The position numbers and the translations under genes were made by a program. Shown piece after piece: positions 18,623-27,541 of a DNA stretch of 64,000 nucleotides. Numbering within the stretch: the first letter of the stretch is position 1; each line of letters begins with the position of its first letter. The notes beneath the pieces are model-generated. The model had not been told where the DNA came from, searched no databases, and saw nothing but the letters and a program-made list of their open reading frames with translations. The stretch comes from Ruminococcus sp. FMBCY1 (lineage in GTDB: Bacteria > Bacillota > Clostridia > Oscillospirales > Acutalibacteraceae): the NCBI RefSeq assembly GCF_023921805.1, contig NZ_CP074197.1, positions 1,984,001 to 2,048,000 on the forward strand, written 5' to 3'.

Positions 18623-19966
18623 TTATATATTATTAACTGTCATCAGTGAAAAAGCTGTTTTTATATCGTCTTCGCTGATTGAAAGTGATGTTTCTTCGTT
18701 TACATCCGCAAAAGCGTATGCTGTGCTTTCGTTCTTATATATTAATGTATAAGCGTCACTGTCCTCGCCGACATCCCATTGCTCAAGTTTAAAAGCTCTG
18801 ATTTCAAATACTTTTTGTCCTAAGTTGTCGGAATCCCATTCAAAAAAGCTCATAGCCCGTTTTTCACTGTCAAGTCTGACGGTATATGTACCGTCTGCCC
18901 AGCTTTCGGGAACGGTAAAGCTGTAGCCGTTTTGGTAATCGGGAATTTGGTCGGATAAGTGATTTAAAATTTCACTCTGCGGATAAAAACTGTTCCAGCT
19001 TATTTTATCCGCAACAGCCGATTTATCTTCATCGCTTGTTGAAGGTAATTTGTCAACGACAGGAATTTCCGTAACGGAATCGTTGTTTATATCCGTACAG
19101 ATTATATCGGCAGAGCGTTGAGTAATATTTTTATCTTTTTCTTTATAAAGCGGATTTCTCAAAACCGAAAGTTCGGTATTAAAATAAATAATCTGTGTGA
19201 CGGTATCATCATTGGCAAAACAACCGTCAACTATAAGCACATTTTGTCCATTTTCGGCAGCTGTTACCGTAATATTTTTAAATCTTGTAATATTCGGGTC
19301 CATTTTTACGCTTGCCTTTGAGTAAAGACAGTTACGTTCCTCGCTGTAAACAAGCATATTTGCCGTTGCGTCGTTTTCTGTGGTATATAGTGACAGCAGC
19401 ATTACTTCGTTTACACCGTCACTGTCAAAATCGGAGCAGTAAAAACTTGAATAACTGCTTTCAACAGTAAGCCTGTTTGTTTTGCCGTTTGAGTATGAGT
19501 GGCAGGCAAGATTATTAATGCTTGAGTTATATGTAGTGTAGCCCGAAAGAATCTCAAGCGTACCGCTGCCCGTTACATCGGCAAAGTCAACGCAGTCAAC
19601 ATCGGTTGCGTCTAAGGCGCAGTTTTCGGAGAGCTTCCATTCGTCGTTTGCGCAGTACATTACAAGCATATGCACTTCCGCTTTGGTTTCGTTAGGCGTG
19701 CGGTAAAAAGCAATTGCTTCATCGGTACCGTCATTGTCAAGGTCTTTCATAACTATGGCACTGCGGTAGTTGCCCGACTTAGGATATTTTAAGGTGTATC
19801 CGCTGCCTGCGGTGTCGGCAATAAGCTGTTCGATTTCCGCCTCGTCACCGACAGTTTTCGGAGGGCGGATAAGGTTGTCTGTTCCTATGTCTGCGCCGTC
19901 ACAGCCGCTTGCGGAGATCGCAAACGCACACAACAGTGCGGCGGAAATAACCGCTTTGACTTTCAT
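18623..19966 (-). CDS. Lipoprotein with VCBS/FG-GAP-like repeats
   Basis: A 447-residue exported lipoprotein: signal peptide and lipobox ending S-A-S-G-C (Cys about 22). The body has repeats with acidic D-x-D-x-D-G motifs (DLDNDGTDEA, DFDSDGVNEV, DINNDSVTEI), as in VCBS/integrin-alpha-like calcium-binding blades. It lies upstream of and in line with the two-component genes (34 bp gap), so it may belong to the same signalling operon, perhaps as an extracellular accessory. Function not established. Confidence 0.75.
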   Translation of the reverse strand: MKVKAVISAALLCAFAISASGCDGADIGTDNLIRPPKTVGDEAEIEQLIADTAGSGYTLKYPKSGNYRSAIVMKDLDNDGTDEAIAFYRTPNETKAEVHMLVMYCANDEWKLSENCALDATDVDCVDFADVTGSGTLEILSGYTTYNSSINNLACHSYSNGKTNRLTVESSYSSFYCSDFDSDGVNEVMLLSLYTTENDATANMLVYSEERNCLYSKASVKMDPNITRFKNITVTAAENGQNVLIVDGCFANDDTVTQIIYFNTELSVLRNPLYKEKDKNITQRSADIICTDINNDSVTEIPVVDKLPSTSDEDKSAVADKISWNSFYPQSEILNHLSDQIPDYQNGYSFTVPESWADGTYTVRLDSEKRAMSFFEWDSDNLGQKVFEIRAFKLEQWDVGEDSDAYTLIYKNESTAYAFADVNEETSLSISEDDIKTAFSLMTVNNI

Positions 19967-19995
19967 ATCCGTCCCTCCTTTATAAAAAGTTAAAA

Positions 19996-20667
19996 TTAAT
20001 CGTGCTTTACAACAGCTCTTAAATACTTTATTTTTATACCCTCGGCAGAAAACATTTTTTCGTGCTCGGTTTCAATATTGTCTGTAACATCGCTGTTGTG
20101 CAGGTCGTATGTTTTGTAAATGATTTCGTAACCGCTCTGCTCAAAATATTCAAGACTGTCCGCAAAAAGTGCGTCGTCGTCGGTCTTAAATCGAATTTCG
20201 GCATTTTCGTCAAGAAAATTTTTGTACATTTCAAGTTTCTTGGGAAATGTAAGTCTTCTCTTGTTGTGCTTTGGACGAGGCCACGGGTTGCAGAAATTAA
20301 TAAACATACCCTTGATTTTATCGTCCTTTGTAATTATTTTATCAATTTGCTCTACATTGTAGTTTACAAGCAAAAGATTTGTAATATCGGCGTCTGTTTT
20401 GCCCTCGTTCTTGAAAATTTCAACAATGTTTCGTCTGCCGACGCCGAGCATATCAATTTTAATGTCAACCGCAATAATATTTTTATCCGGATTTTTAACG
20501 GCAAACTGTCCTGCAAACCCGCCTTTGCCGCAGCCTATTTCAAGGTAAAGAGGAAGTCCGTTGTTAAAAGTTTCGTTCCATTTGCCTGCGTGTTCTTCAG
20601 GATTTTTTACAAAAAAATCGCAAACCGCAAGTTCAGGCTCTGCCCATTTTTTCTTTCTGATTCTCAT
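19996..20667 (-). CDS. trmB: tRNA (guanine-N7-)-methyltransferase
   Basis: Makes m7G46 in tRNA, 223 residues. SAM loop EIGCGKGGF, then the conserved FINFCNPWPRPKHNKRRL segment that binds tRNA and SAM in TrmB. Gene stands between the lipoprotein and the Nif3-like gene on the same strand. Length is normal for a single-domain TrmB. Confidence 0.94.
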   Translation of the reverse strand: MRIRKKKWAEPELAVCDFFVKNPEEHAGKWNETFNNGLPLYLEIGCGKGGFAGQFAVKNPDKNIIAVDIKIDMLGVGRRNIVEIFKNEGKTDADITNLLLVNYNVEQIDKIITKDDKIKGMFINFCNPWPRPKHNKRRLTFPKKLEMYKNFLDENAEIRFKTDDDALFADSLEYFEQSGYEIIYKTYDLHNSDVTDNIETEHEKMFSAEGIKIKYLRAVVKHD

Positions 20668-20774
20668 AATGTAAAATTATGCACTTAATGTGCATCTCCT
20701 CATAAATATTCATCATACTATTATATCAAATTATTACAGATATTGCAACGAATATTTAATAAATAATACATTGC

Positions 20775-21527
20775 TTAAATGTATTTAATCTTATCGTTAC
20801 ATACTTCCGATTTTGTAAAGCCGGTGTTACCGAATCTTTCAGAAAGTTTACGGCAAAGCGGAGATATTACAATATCTTCGGTTTTAAAATGTCCTGCGTC
20901 AACAATTGAAATTCCGAGTTCGTTTGCAAGCAGAATTTCGTGGTGTTTTATTTCACCTGTAAGCAGAACATCGCCTCCCTCATAAAATGCACTTTCCACA
21001 TTGGAACCGCCTGCTCCCGATGATACTGCGACTTTGTGAATCTCGTTTTTTACATTAGTGTATCTTAGTCCGCTGCAATTGAGATTTGTTTTTACGGTTT
21101 TTGCAAAACTTTCAATATCCGTGTCGAGTTCGCCCATAAAAAGACATTCGCCGCTTTTGCAAAGTCTTGTGTTTTTAAGTCCCACTGCGTTTGCAAGGCA
21201 AAGGTTTACACCGAAACTTTCGGATAAATCAAGGTTTGTGTGCATACAAACGGCAGAAATGTTTTTTTCCGCAAGACGGTAGGGAACAGATGAGGAATCA
21301 AGTTTTTTTATTGCATTAAAAATAACGGGGTGATGACTTATGATAAGCTCTGCGCCGAGCCTATCTGCTTCGTCAACGACCTCGTTTGTTATGTCAAGAG
21401 CAACAAGCACACGGCTTACAGGTTTGTTTTTACTGCCTATAAGCAGACCGCAGTTGTCAAAATCCATAGCGGTATCAACGGGTGCAAATTCCTCAAAAAA
21501 TTCAAGTATATCTTTTATTGTAGTCAT
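20775..21527 (-). CDS. Nif3-like dinuclear metal centre protein
   Basis: A 250-residue NIF3/YqfO-family protein. It shows the conserved start (EEFAPVDTAMDFDNCGLLIG), the metal ligands in LIISHHPVIF and in VCMHTNLD, and the C-terminal DAGHFKTE. Members form hexamers with a two-metal site; GTP cyclohydrolase activity has been claimed for some, but the general role is unsettled. The ATG overlaps the trmK stop (TGATG), the usual trmK-nif3 pair. Confidence 0.92.
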   Translation of the reverse strand: MTTIKDILEFFEEFAPVDTAMDFDNCGLLIGSKNKPVSRVLVALDITNEVVDEADRLGAELIISHHPVIFNAIKKLDSSSVPYRLAEKNISAVCMHTNLDLSESFGVNLCLANAVGLKNTRLCKSGECLFMGELDTDIESFAKTVKTNLNCSGLRYTNVKNEIHKVAVSSGAGGSNVESAFYEGGDVLLTGEIKHHEILLANELGISIVDAGHFKTEDIVISPLCRKLSERFGNTGFTKSEVCNDKIKYI

Positions 21528-22192
21528 CAGAGCATCTCCCTTAGCTTTTTTGCGATTTCAGCGTAACGGGCATCGCCCTTTGCCTGTTTTTCAAGTTTTG
21601 TTATTTGCTTTTCTGTAAAAAGCCTGTGTGTGGATTTTACGGACGGCTGCAGCTTTGCACAATACAGCTCGGTTTGCGTGTATTCGTGTTTTTTACCGCT
21701 GTAGCATACAAGAAGTACTGTGTAGCATTTGCCTGCGGCGGTACAGCAGTCCTGTTTTAAAATTTCAAAACCGTTGTCAAAAAGGTATTTAATCAAAACT
21801 TCACTTTTGGTCATAGGCTGTAGAATAAAGTGCTTTTCACTGCTTTTTGCATATGTACAGCTGTCAAGAATGGCTGCGATAAGTTCCCCGCCCATACCTG
21901 CAATTACAAAATCGTCAGCTTCGTTTTCTGCTATGTTTTCAAGTCCGTTTGAAAGTCTTGCGGAAATCAAATGTTCGGCGTTAAAACTTTTTATTGCAGC
22001 CCGGCCTCTTGAGAGAGGTTCGGGGTTAATGTCTGCGGCAACAGCAGACGGGCAGGTGCCGTTAAGGCACAGCCACAGCGGAAGATATGCGTGGTCTGTG
22101 CCAATATCGGCAAGCCTTGCGTTTTGCCTTACAAAATCCGCACACATTCTAAGCCTGTTGTCGAGAGATATTTTATTTTGCAAATTAATCAA
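21527..22192 (-). CDS. trmK: tRNA (adenine-N1-)-methyltransferase TrmK
   Basis: Methylates A22 of bacterial tRNA. 221 residues with LDNRLRMCADFV at the start, the SAM motif LADIGTDHAYLP, and VIAGMGGELIAAIL, all characteristic of TrmK (YqfN). It overlaps the Nif3-like gene by one base. Confidence 0.92.
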   Translation of the reverse strand: MINLQNKISLDNRLRMCADFVRQNARLADIGTDHAYLPLWLCLNGTCPSAVAADINPEPLSRGRAAIKSFNAEHLISARLSNGLENIAENEADDFVIAGMGGELIAAILDSCTYAKSSEKHFILQPMTKSEVLIKYLFDNGFEILKQDCCTAAGKCYTVLLVCYSGKKHEYTQTELYCAKLQPSVKSTHRLFTEKQITKLEKQAKGDARYAEIAKKLREML

Positions 22193-22224
22193 TCCTTTCA
22201 GCCCGAATGTGAAAAACGGACAAA

Positions 22225-22422
22225 TTATTTGTTTGCAATCTGATTGAGAACATCAATAAGCTCATCGGCATTTGCACCGTGAACCATACAAGCCTCTTCA
22301 ATTGTTTCGCCTCTTGATGCAGGGCAACCAAGGCAGTGCATACCAATGCTGAAGAAAGCCTCGGCAGTTTCGGGATATTTGTCGAGAACATCACCGATGA
22401 TAGAATTCTTTGTGATTTCCAT
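22225..22422 (-). CDS. DUF1858 small cysteine protein
   Basis: A 65-residue protein starting MEITKNSIIGDVLDKYPE with HCLGCPASRGET in the middle, the DUF1858 signature found alone or next to hybrid-cluster and sulfur-carrier proteins. The C-x2-C pair suggests redox or metal chemistry; the role is unknown. The ATG at 22422 has AAGGAGG upstream. It appears to have its own promoter with a hairpin just after the -10 (22470-22537). Confidence 0.8.
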   Translation of the reverse strand: MEITKNSIIGDVLDKYPETAEAFFSIGMHCLGCPASRGETIEEACMVHGANADELIDVLNQIANK

Positions 22423-22469
22423 AATTAAAAACCTCCTTGTCGGCAAAGCCAAAATTAAATCTAAAAGCA

Positions 22470-22537
22470 GATTTATCCGCCAAAAACGGTATTTTAGCGG
22501 ATAAATCATTATAACATATTTTTTAACCGAAAGTCAA
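22470..22537 (-). promoter_or_regulatory. Promoter and inverted repeat upstream of the DUF1858 gene
   Basis: On the minus strand TTGACT (22537-22532), an 18-bp spacer and TATAAT (22513-22508) form a good housekeeping promoter. Immediately downstream is a perfect 11-bp inverted repeat, GCGGATAAATC at 22497-22507 with GATTTATCCGC at 22470-22480, which covers the likely transcription start. It could be an operator or a leader hairpin. Confidence 0.6.
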
Positions 22538-22564
22538 AAAATATATATTAAATTTTAGGATTTT

Positions 22565-25018
22565 TTACTTTGCTTCGGCAAAGGTAAACTTTCCGTCTGC
22601 AAAGTCGCATTTAACCTTGCTTTTTGCTTTAATTGTGCCGTCAAGCATTTTCTCCGAAAGCGGATCTTCAATGTCTGATGTTATGGCACGGCGAAGAGGT
22701 CTTGCACCGTAGACTTCGTCAAAGCCCTTGTCGGCAATTGCGGAAACAGCCTCGTCTGTAAATTCAATTTCAATTTCCATATCGGACAAACGCTTTTTAA
22801 GACCTGCAAGCATCTTGACTGCAATTTCTTTAATCTCGTCCTTGCTGAGTCTGTCAAATACGATGATGTCGTCAATACGGTTAATAAATTCGGGACGGAA
22901 AGCCTTTTTGAGTTCGCCGAGCACAAGCTCCTTGGTGTTTTCGGTTTCCTTGTTTTCACTGTTTTCATCGGTAAATCCGAGTGAACTGTGCTTTTCCGTA
23001 AGAAGTTTTGCACCTATGTTAGATGTCATAATGATAACAGTGTTTTTGAAGTCAACCGTTCTGCCCTGTGAGTCGGTAAGTCTGCCGTCATCAAGGATTT
23101 GGAGAAGAATGTTAAATACATCCGGGTGTGCCTTTTCGATTTCATCAAAGAGGATTACCGAGTATGGTTTTCTTCTTACCTTTTCCGTAAGCTGACCGCC
23201 CTCGTCAAAACCGACATATCCTGGAGGTGAACCTACAAGACGGGATACCGTATGCTTCTCCATATATTCACTCATATCAATACGGAGCATAGCGTTTTCA
23301 TCACCGAACATAGCGGCGGCAAGTGCCTTGCAAAGTTCTGTTTTACCTACGCCTGTCGGACCGAGGAAGATAAATGAACCGATAGGACGCTTAGGGTCTT
23401 TAAGACCTACTCTGCCACGGCGGATTGCCTTGGCAACGGAGCTTACTGCCTCGTTTTGACCGACAACTCTTTCGTGAAGTTCTTTTTCAAGGTTGAGAAG
23501 TCGCTCACTTTCCTCTTTTGTAAGCTGAACAACAGGGATTCCTGTCCATTCCGATACAATTTCAGCGATAACCTCCGGAGTAACTTCGCCGTTGCGGTTC
23601 TCTCTGTTTTCGTACCATTCCTTTTTGGCTGTGTCAAGCTGTGACTGAACATTTTTCTGTTCATCTCTTAATTTTGCGGCACGCTCAAAGTCCTGCTCGT
23701 TAATGGCACTTGCTTTTTCCTGCTCAAGTTTGTCAATTAACTCTTCAAGCGACTTGATGTCCGGAGGAGAGGTAAGACCCTTAAGTTTTACCTTAGATGC
23801 ACCCTCATCAATAAGGTCGATAGCCTTATCCGGGAGGTATCTGTCGGCAATGTAACGGGAAGAAAGATTTACGGCGGCCTCAATAGCCTCGTTTGTAATT
23901 CTTACCTTGTGGTGTGCCTCGTAGCTGTCACGCAAGCCTTTAAGAATTTCAACAGCCTGCTCCTTTGTAGGTTCGCCAACCTTTACAGGCTGGAATCTAC
24001 GCTCAAGAGCCGCATCTTTTTCAATGTATTTTCTGTATTCGTTAATGGTTGTTGCACCGATAACCTGGAAGTCACCTCTTGCAAGCGACGGCTTTAAGAT
24101 GTTTGCCGCATCGGCACTGCCCTCGGCAGACCCTGCACCTACAATGGTGTGGAGTTCATCAATAAAGAGGATAGTGTCCTTTGACTTTTTAACTTCATCA
24201 ATTGCGGACTTGATTCTTTCCTCAAAGTCGCCACGGTACTTAGCACCTGCAATCATACCTGTAAGGTCAAGACTTACAACCTTTTTGTCACGCAGAATTT
24301 CAGGTACATTGCCGTTTGCAATTTCAAGGGCAAGTCCCTCGGCTACTGCTGTTTTACCTACGCCCGGCTCACCGATAAGCACAGGGTTGTTTTTGGTACG
24401 CCTTGAGAGAATCTGAATAACTCTCTTTATTTCTTTTTCTCTGCCGATAACAGGGTCAATTTCACCGTTCTTGGCAGCCTTTGTCAAATCTCTGCCGAAT
24501 TTCTCGAGTGCGGAGCCGCCCTCTTCTTTGCCTTGTGGGTAGCCGTTTTCCATCCCCGAAAACTGATTTTCGGATGAGCCTTTCTGTAAGCCGCCTGCAA
24601 CCGCATTTGCAACAGCATTAGAACTTACGCCGAGTTTTCTTAAAATACTTGTAGCGTAGCTGTCACTTTCGGAAACTATTGCAAGCAAAATATGCTCTGT
24701 GCCTACATAGCTGCTGCCTGTCCTTGCAGAAATCATCATTGCGGTTCTGAGAACACGCTTTGTACGGGGAGTAAAGCTGTCGGGTGAGAGGGAAGTCTGA
24801 ATACCTCTGCCGTCAACATTGGCAATCTCTTTTTCGAGTGCCTCCGCCGTTACGCCGCATTCTTCAAGAGCTGCGGCGGCAACACCGCTGCCCTCTTTTA
24901 TAAGACCAAGCAGAATATGCTCGGTGCCAATATAGTCGTGACCGAAATTTTGAGCTGACTCAATAGAAAGGTTTAATGCCTTGTTTGCCTTTTGAGTAAA
25001 TCCTCTGAATTCATACAT
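22565..25018 (-). CDS. clpC: ATP-dependent Clp protease ATP-binding subunit ClpC
   Basis: AAA+ unfoldase of 817 residues that feeds ClpP. Two N-terminal Clp repeats (about 1-150), first AAA module with Walker A GEPGVGKT (about 213), a UVR motif in the middle domain (about 428-463, LEQEKASAINEQDFERAAKL), second AAA module with GPTGVGKT (about 555), and a C-terminal ClpB-D2-small domain. The middle UVR domain is the site where McsB and adaptors act in the ClpC group. Last gene of the ctsR operon. Confidence 0.97.
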   Translation of the reverse strand: MYEFRGFTQKANKALNLSIESAQNFGHDYIGTEHILLGLIKEGSGVAAAALEECGVTAEALEKEIANVDGRGIQTSLSPDSFTPRTKRVLRTAMMISARTGSSYVGTEHILLAIVSESDSYATSILRKLGVSSNAVANAVAGGLQKGSSENQFSGMENGYPQGKEEGGSALEKFGRDLTKAAKNGEIDPVIGREKEIKRVIQILSRRTKNNPVLIGEPGVGKTAVAEGLALEIANGNVPEILRDKKVVSLDLTGMIAGAKYRGDFEERIKSAIDEVKKSKDTILFIDELHTIVGAGSAEGSADAANILKPSLARGDFQVIGATTINEYRKYIEKDAALERRFQPVKVGEPTKEQAVEILKGLRDSYEAHHKVRITNEAIEAAVNLSSRYIADRYLPDKAIDLIDEGASKVKLKGLTSPPDIKSLEELIDKLEQEKASAINEQDFERAAKLRDEQKNVQSQLDTAKKEWYENRENRNGEVTPEVIAEIVSEWTGIPVVQLTKEESERLLNLEKELHERVVGQNEAVSSVAKAIRRGRVGLKDPKRPIGSFIFLGPTGVGKTELCKALAAAMFGDENAMLRIDMSEYMEKHTVSRLVGSPPGYVGFDEGGQLTEKVRRKPYSVILFDEIEKAHPDVFNILLQILDDGRLTDSQGRTVDFKNTVIIMTSNIGAKLLTEKHSSLGFTDENSENKETENTKELVLGELKKAFRPEFINRIDDIIVFDRLSKDEIKEIAVKMLAGLKKRLSDMEIEIEFTDEAVSAIADKGFDEVYGARPLRRAITSDIEDPLSEKMLDGTIKAKSKVKCDFADGKFTFAEAK

Positions 25019-25057
25019 AATCGTCAGTCCTTTCGATAATTTTTTACTGATTATTTT

Positions 25058-26056
25058 TTACACTTCTTCAAGTGCTTTTCTGAGCAAATCTGCTCTTGCC
25101 ACATCACGCTGTGCAGCGGAAAGATTTTTACCGCTGTTTACCATAAGCGTAGCAGGTTCAACATCTGTCATCAGCTTGTCGATTGTAAGCAAAGGAACAT
25201 CTTTAAGCTGTCCCGAAACTATGCCCAAACGAACATTTGAAAGCAACTGTAAAGCCTCATCGTGTGCGATTGTACGGGCATATTTAAGAATACCCAAGCT
25301 GCGGCTTATGCTGTCCTGAACATCAATGTTTGAACAGATACGCTCCCTTGCAAGCTCCTCTTGCGAGATAAGCTGTGATGTTATATTTTTAAGGTTTTCA
25401 ATGGCAGCTTTTTCGGAGATGCCGAGTGTAACCTGGTTAGAAAGCTGATATAAACTTCCCTTTGGCTCTGTGCCCTCGCCGTGAGTGCCTCTTATGGTAA
25501 GACCGAGTTTTGAAAGATTGCCTGCAATTCTGCCGATTGCTCGGCTCTTTTCAAGTGCCGGCAAATGCAACATTACCGACGCTCTCATACCTGTGCCGAG
25601 GTTTGTCGGGCATTGGGTAAGATAACCGAGTTTCTCGCTGAAAGCAAAGTCAAGGCTTTCATCAAGCAAGGTGTCGAGTTTATCGACAAGGTCATATGTC
25701 TGCTCAAGCGCAAGACCTTTTGTAATTGCCTGTATTCTGATGTGATCCTCTTCGTTAATCATAATCGAAAGGCTTTCATCGGAATTTACAAGCAATGCTC
25801 TGCCCTCTGTATTGCTTATGAACTCGGGGCTTACTATTCGGCGCTCTACAAGGGAAACACACTGTGCCTCGGTGAGGTCGCTCATCTTAATGAATTTAAA
25901 GTCGGAGGCGATTGAGCTGTTGCTGTTTTTGACAGCCGATCTTACTTTTTCAATAACCTTTTCCATTCCGTCGGGTGAAAGCTTGCAGGGAAAAGGAAAA
26001 TCCTTTAGGTTTCTTGCAAGTCTTACTCTTGTGGAAATTACTGAATTGTCACTCAT
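25058..26056 (-). CDS. mcsB: Protein-arginine kinase McsB
   Basis: ATP:guanido phosphotransferase-fold kinase, 332 residues, which phosphorylates arginines of CtsR and of proteins to be degraded by ClpCP. Visible: STRVRLARNLKDFPFP at the N-terminus, the catalytic Glu/Asn loop in NEEDHIRIQ, CPTNLGTGMRASVMLHLP, and RGTHGEGTE. Sits between mcsA and clpC as in Bacillus. Confidence 0.96.
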   Translation of the reverse strand: MSDNSVISTRVRLARNLKDFPFPCKLSPDGMEKVIEKVRSAVKNSNSSIASDFKFIKMSDLTEAQCVSLVERRIVSPEFISNTEGRALLVNSDESLSIMINEEDHIRIQAITKGLALEQTYDLVDKLDTLLDESLDFAFSEKLGYLTQCPTNLGTGMRASVMLHLPALEKSRAIGRIAGNLSKLGLTIRGTHGEGTEPKGSLYQLSNQVTLGISEKAAIENLKNITSQLISQEELARERICSNIDVQDSISRSLGILKYARTIAHDEALQLLSNVRLGIVSGQLKDVPLLTIDKLMTDVEPATLMVNSGKNLSAAQRDVARADLLRKALEEV

Positions 26057-26058
26057 TA

Positions 26059-26559
26059 TTATGCCTCCATTCCTTTGATTGTATCTCTTAATTCTGCGGC
26101 TCTTTCAAAATTCTGTTCTTTGACTGCTGCGTCAAGTTCATTTTTTAATTGAGCAATTTTTTCTTCTTTTGTAGGTTCGTGCTTTTCGGCTTTCTGAACC
26201 GTTCTGTCGCTGTTCTTGCCGCAATGTGTTGTGTTGCCGTGAATTCTTCTGATAAGTGGGAAGAGTTCGTCGCCAAATACATCATAGCAATTGGCACAGC
26301 CTACATGACCTGTTTTTGCAATTTCCGAATAAGTGCTGCCACAGGTTTCGCATCTTCTTGCCTGTGTTCTTGCCGGAAGTGCGTTGCCAAAGAAACTGCC
26401 GAGGAAGTTTGAAAATTCATCCTCAATGTCAGAGAACACATTTGTGTATCCCATTTTCTTTGCACATTCACTGCAAAGGTCATATTCTTTGATTTCTCCG
26501 TTGATTATAGATTTAACATGTGTGTTAGCATTATTAACACCGCATTTTTGACATTTCAT
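26059..26559 (-). CDS. mcsA: McsA, zinc-binding activator of McsB
   Basis: A 166-residue protein with four C-x2-C pairs: MKCQKCG, DLCSEC, RCETCGS and VGCANC, and a C-terminal UVR motif (QLKNELDAAVKEQNFERAAE). It binds metal and stimulates the arginine kinase McsB. Two bases separate it from mcsB. Confidence 0.95.
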   Translation of the reverse strand: MKCQKCGVNNANTHVKSIINGEIKEYDLCSECAKKMGYTNVFSDIEDEFSNFLGSFFGNALPARTQARRCETCGSTYSEIAKTGHVGCANCYDVFGDELFPLIRRIHGNTTHCGKNSDRTVQKAEKHEPTKEEKIAQLKNELDAAVKEQNFERAAELRDTIKGMEA

Positions 26560-26577
26560 AATAAATACCTCCTGCTT

Positions 26578-27027
26578 TTATGATATTGCTAAAAGCATAT
26601 TCTTAAAAAGATCAGCTCTGAGCGAATCTCTTTTTTCCTGCTCGACTGTATGAAGCGCTCTGTCCGACAACGCAGACGCCATAACCTTTGCAACGCTAAG
26701 TTGAATAATCGACCTGTTGACCATATTGTTAAGCATTGCCTCGGCAGAAGCTTTGTCAAGCGAATTGCCTACAGAGTTAATTATATGCATTATAGCAGTA
26801 CCTCTATCCATACTTACACGGCTTATTCTTATGTAACCGCCGCCGCCTCGTCTGCTTTCAACAATGTAACCTTGTTCCGGAGTAAAGCGTGAGGTGATAA
26901 CATAATTTATTTGACTTGGCACACAACCAAGATTTCCCGCAAGTTCATTTCGCTGAATTTCCGCACTGCCGTTCTGCTCGTCGAGCATTTCTGTAATATA
27001 TTTAGCGACCAAATCGCTCATTCTCAT
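26578..27027 (-). CDS. ctsR: CtsR heat-shock repressor
   Basis: Repressor of class III heat-shock genes, 149 residues. Starts MSDLVAKYITEML, and the winged-helix wing contains the glycine-rich RRGGGGYIRI, the heat-sensing/DNA-contacting tetraglycine of CtsR. First gene of ctsR-mcsA-mcsB-clpC and preceded by CtsR boxes, so autoregulated. Two in-frame ATGs (27027 and 27021) are both possible starts. Confidence 0.95.
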   Translation of the reverse strand: MRMSDLVAKYITEMLDEQNGSAEIQRNELAGNLGCVPSQINYVITSRFTPEQGYIVESRRGGGGYIRISRVSMDRGTAIMHIINSVGNSLDKASAEAMLNNMVNRSIIQLSVAKVMASALSDRALHTVEQEKRDSLRADLFKNMLLAIS

Positions 27028-27059
27028 CTTTTCTCGCCTCTCTTTCAGATTGTGACTTT

Positions 27060-27105
27060 ATTATAGAACTAAAGTCAGAGAAAGTCAAAGTCAAATAAAG
27101 TCAAA
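27060..27105 (-). promoter_or_regulatory. ctsR promoter embedded in two tandem CtsR boxes
   Basis: Plus-strand heptads AGTCAGA (27073-27079), AGTCAAA (27083-27089), AGTCAAA (27089-27095) and AGTCAAA (27099-27105) make two boxes of the form heptad-N3-heptad, matching the known CtsR operator. On the minus strand TTGACT (27088-27083), a 17-bp spacer and TATAAT (27065-27060) form the promoter, so the inner heptad is the -35 itself. Repression by occlusion is the direct reading. Confidence 0.88.
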
Positions 27106-27125
27106 AATCAAATGCTAATTTAAAA

Positions 27126-27165
27126 AATACTCGCAAATACTCCTGAATACTCGCAAATACTAAAT
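27126..27165. repeat. Four 10-bp phased repeats (AATACTCGCA type)
   Basis: AATACTCGCA, AATACTCCTG, AATACTCGCA and AATACTAAAT follow one another with exact 10-bp period between the ctsR promoter and the antitoxin gene. One turn of helix per unit suggests a protein-binding array; no known box recognised. Confidence 0.6.
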
Positions 27166-27176
27166 TTTAAAATTTT

Positions 27177-27193
27177 TTTGACTTTTTCTGACC
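27177..27193 (-). promoter_or_regulatory. Third CtsR box
   Basis: On the minus strand GGTCAGA-AAA-AGTCAAA, again heptad-N3-heptad. It lies about 90 bp upstream of the ctsR promoter and about 100 bp before the antitoxin gene, and could control either. Confidence 0.6.
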
Positions 27194-27289
27194 TTTTTAA
27201 AAATGCCGATATTTTCTTGACTTTTAAAAACATACAAATGAAAAATACTTCATATAATAAGTATAGTAAATAAAAACGGAAGTGATAAA

Positions 27290-27541
27290 ATGATTGTCAG
27301 TACAAATATAAACATAGACAGCGAGTTAAAGAAATCGGCACAGGAATTGTACTCGGATTTAGGGCTTGATTTGTCAACAGCGGTTAATTTGTTTTTAAAG
27401 CAGTCCTTGCGAGAACAGAAGATACCGTTTGAAATAAAAAGGGAGAGTGAGGAAGAAGGTTTTTTTGATACTTTGAAAAGTTTTACAAAAAAGCCGGAGT
27501 ATTCGTCCTTTGCGGAAATTGTTAATTCAAATACAGATTAA
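27290..27541 (+). CDS. RelB/DinJ-type antitoxin without adjacent toxin
   Basis: An 83-residue protein with an N-terminal ribbon-helix-helix region: STNINIDSELKKSAQEL then GLDLSTAVNLFLKQ and IPFEIK, the DinJ/RelB antitoxin pattern. Such antitoxins are normally followed by a RelE/YafQ toxin; here a strong terminator comes straight after and no toxin frame follows, so it is an orphan. Possible remaining roles are DNA-binding autoregulation or cross-neutralisation of a toxin encoded elsewhere. Confidence 0.82.
   Translation: MIVSTNINIDSELKKSAQELYSDLGLDLSTAVNLFLKQSLREQKIPFEIKRESEEEGFFDTLKSFTKKPEYSSFAEIVNSNTD

Noticed and set aside
27126-27165. Phased 10-bp repeats as a CRISPR array
   Set aside because: Units are too short and directly adjacent, with no spacers and no cas genes nearby.
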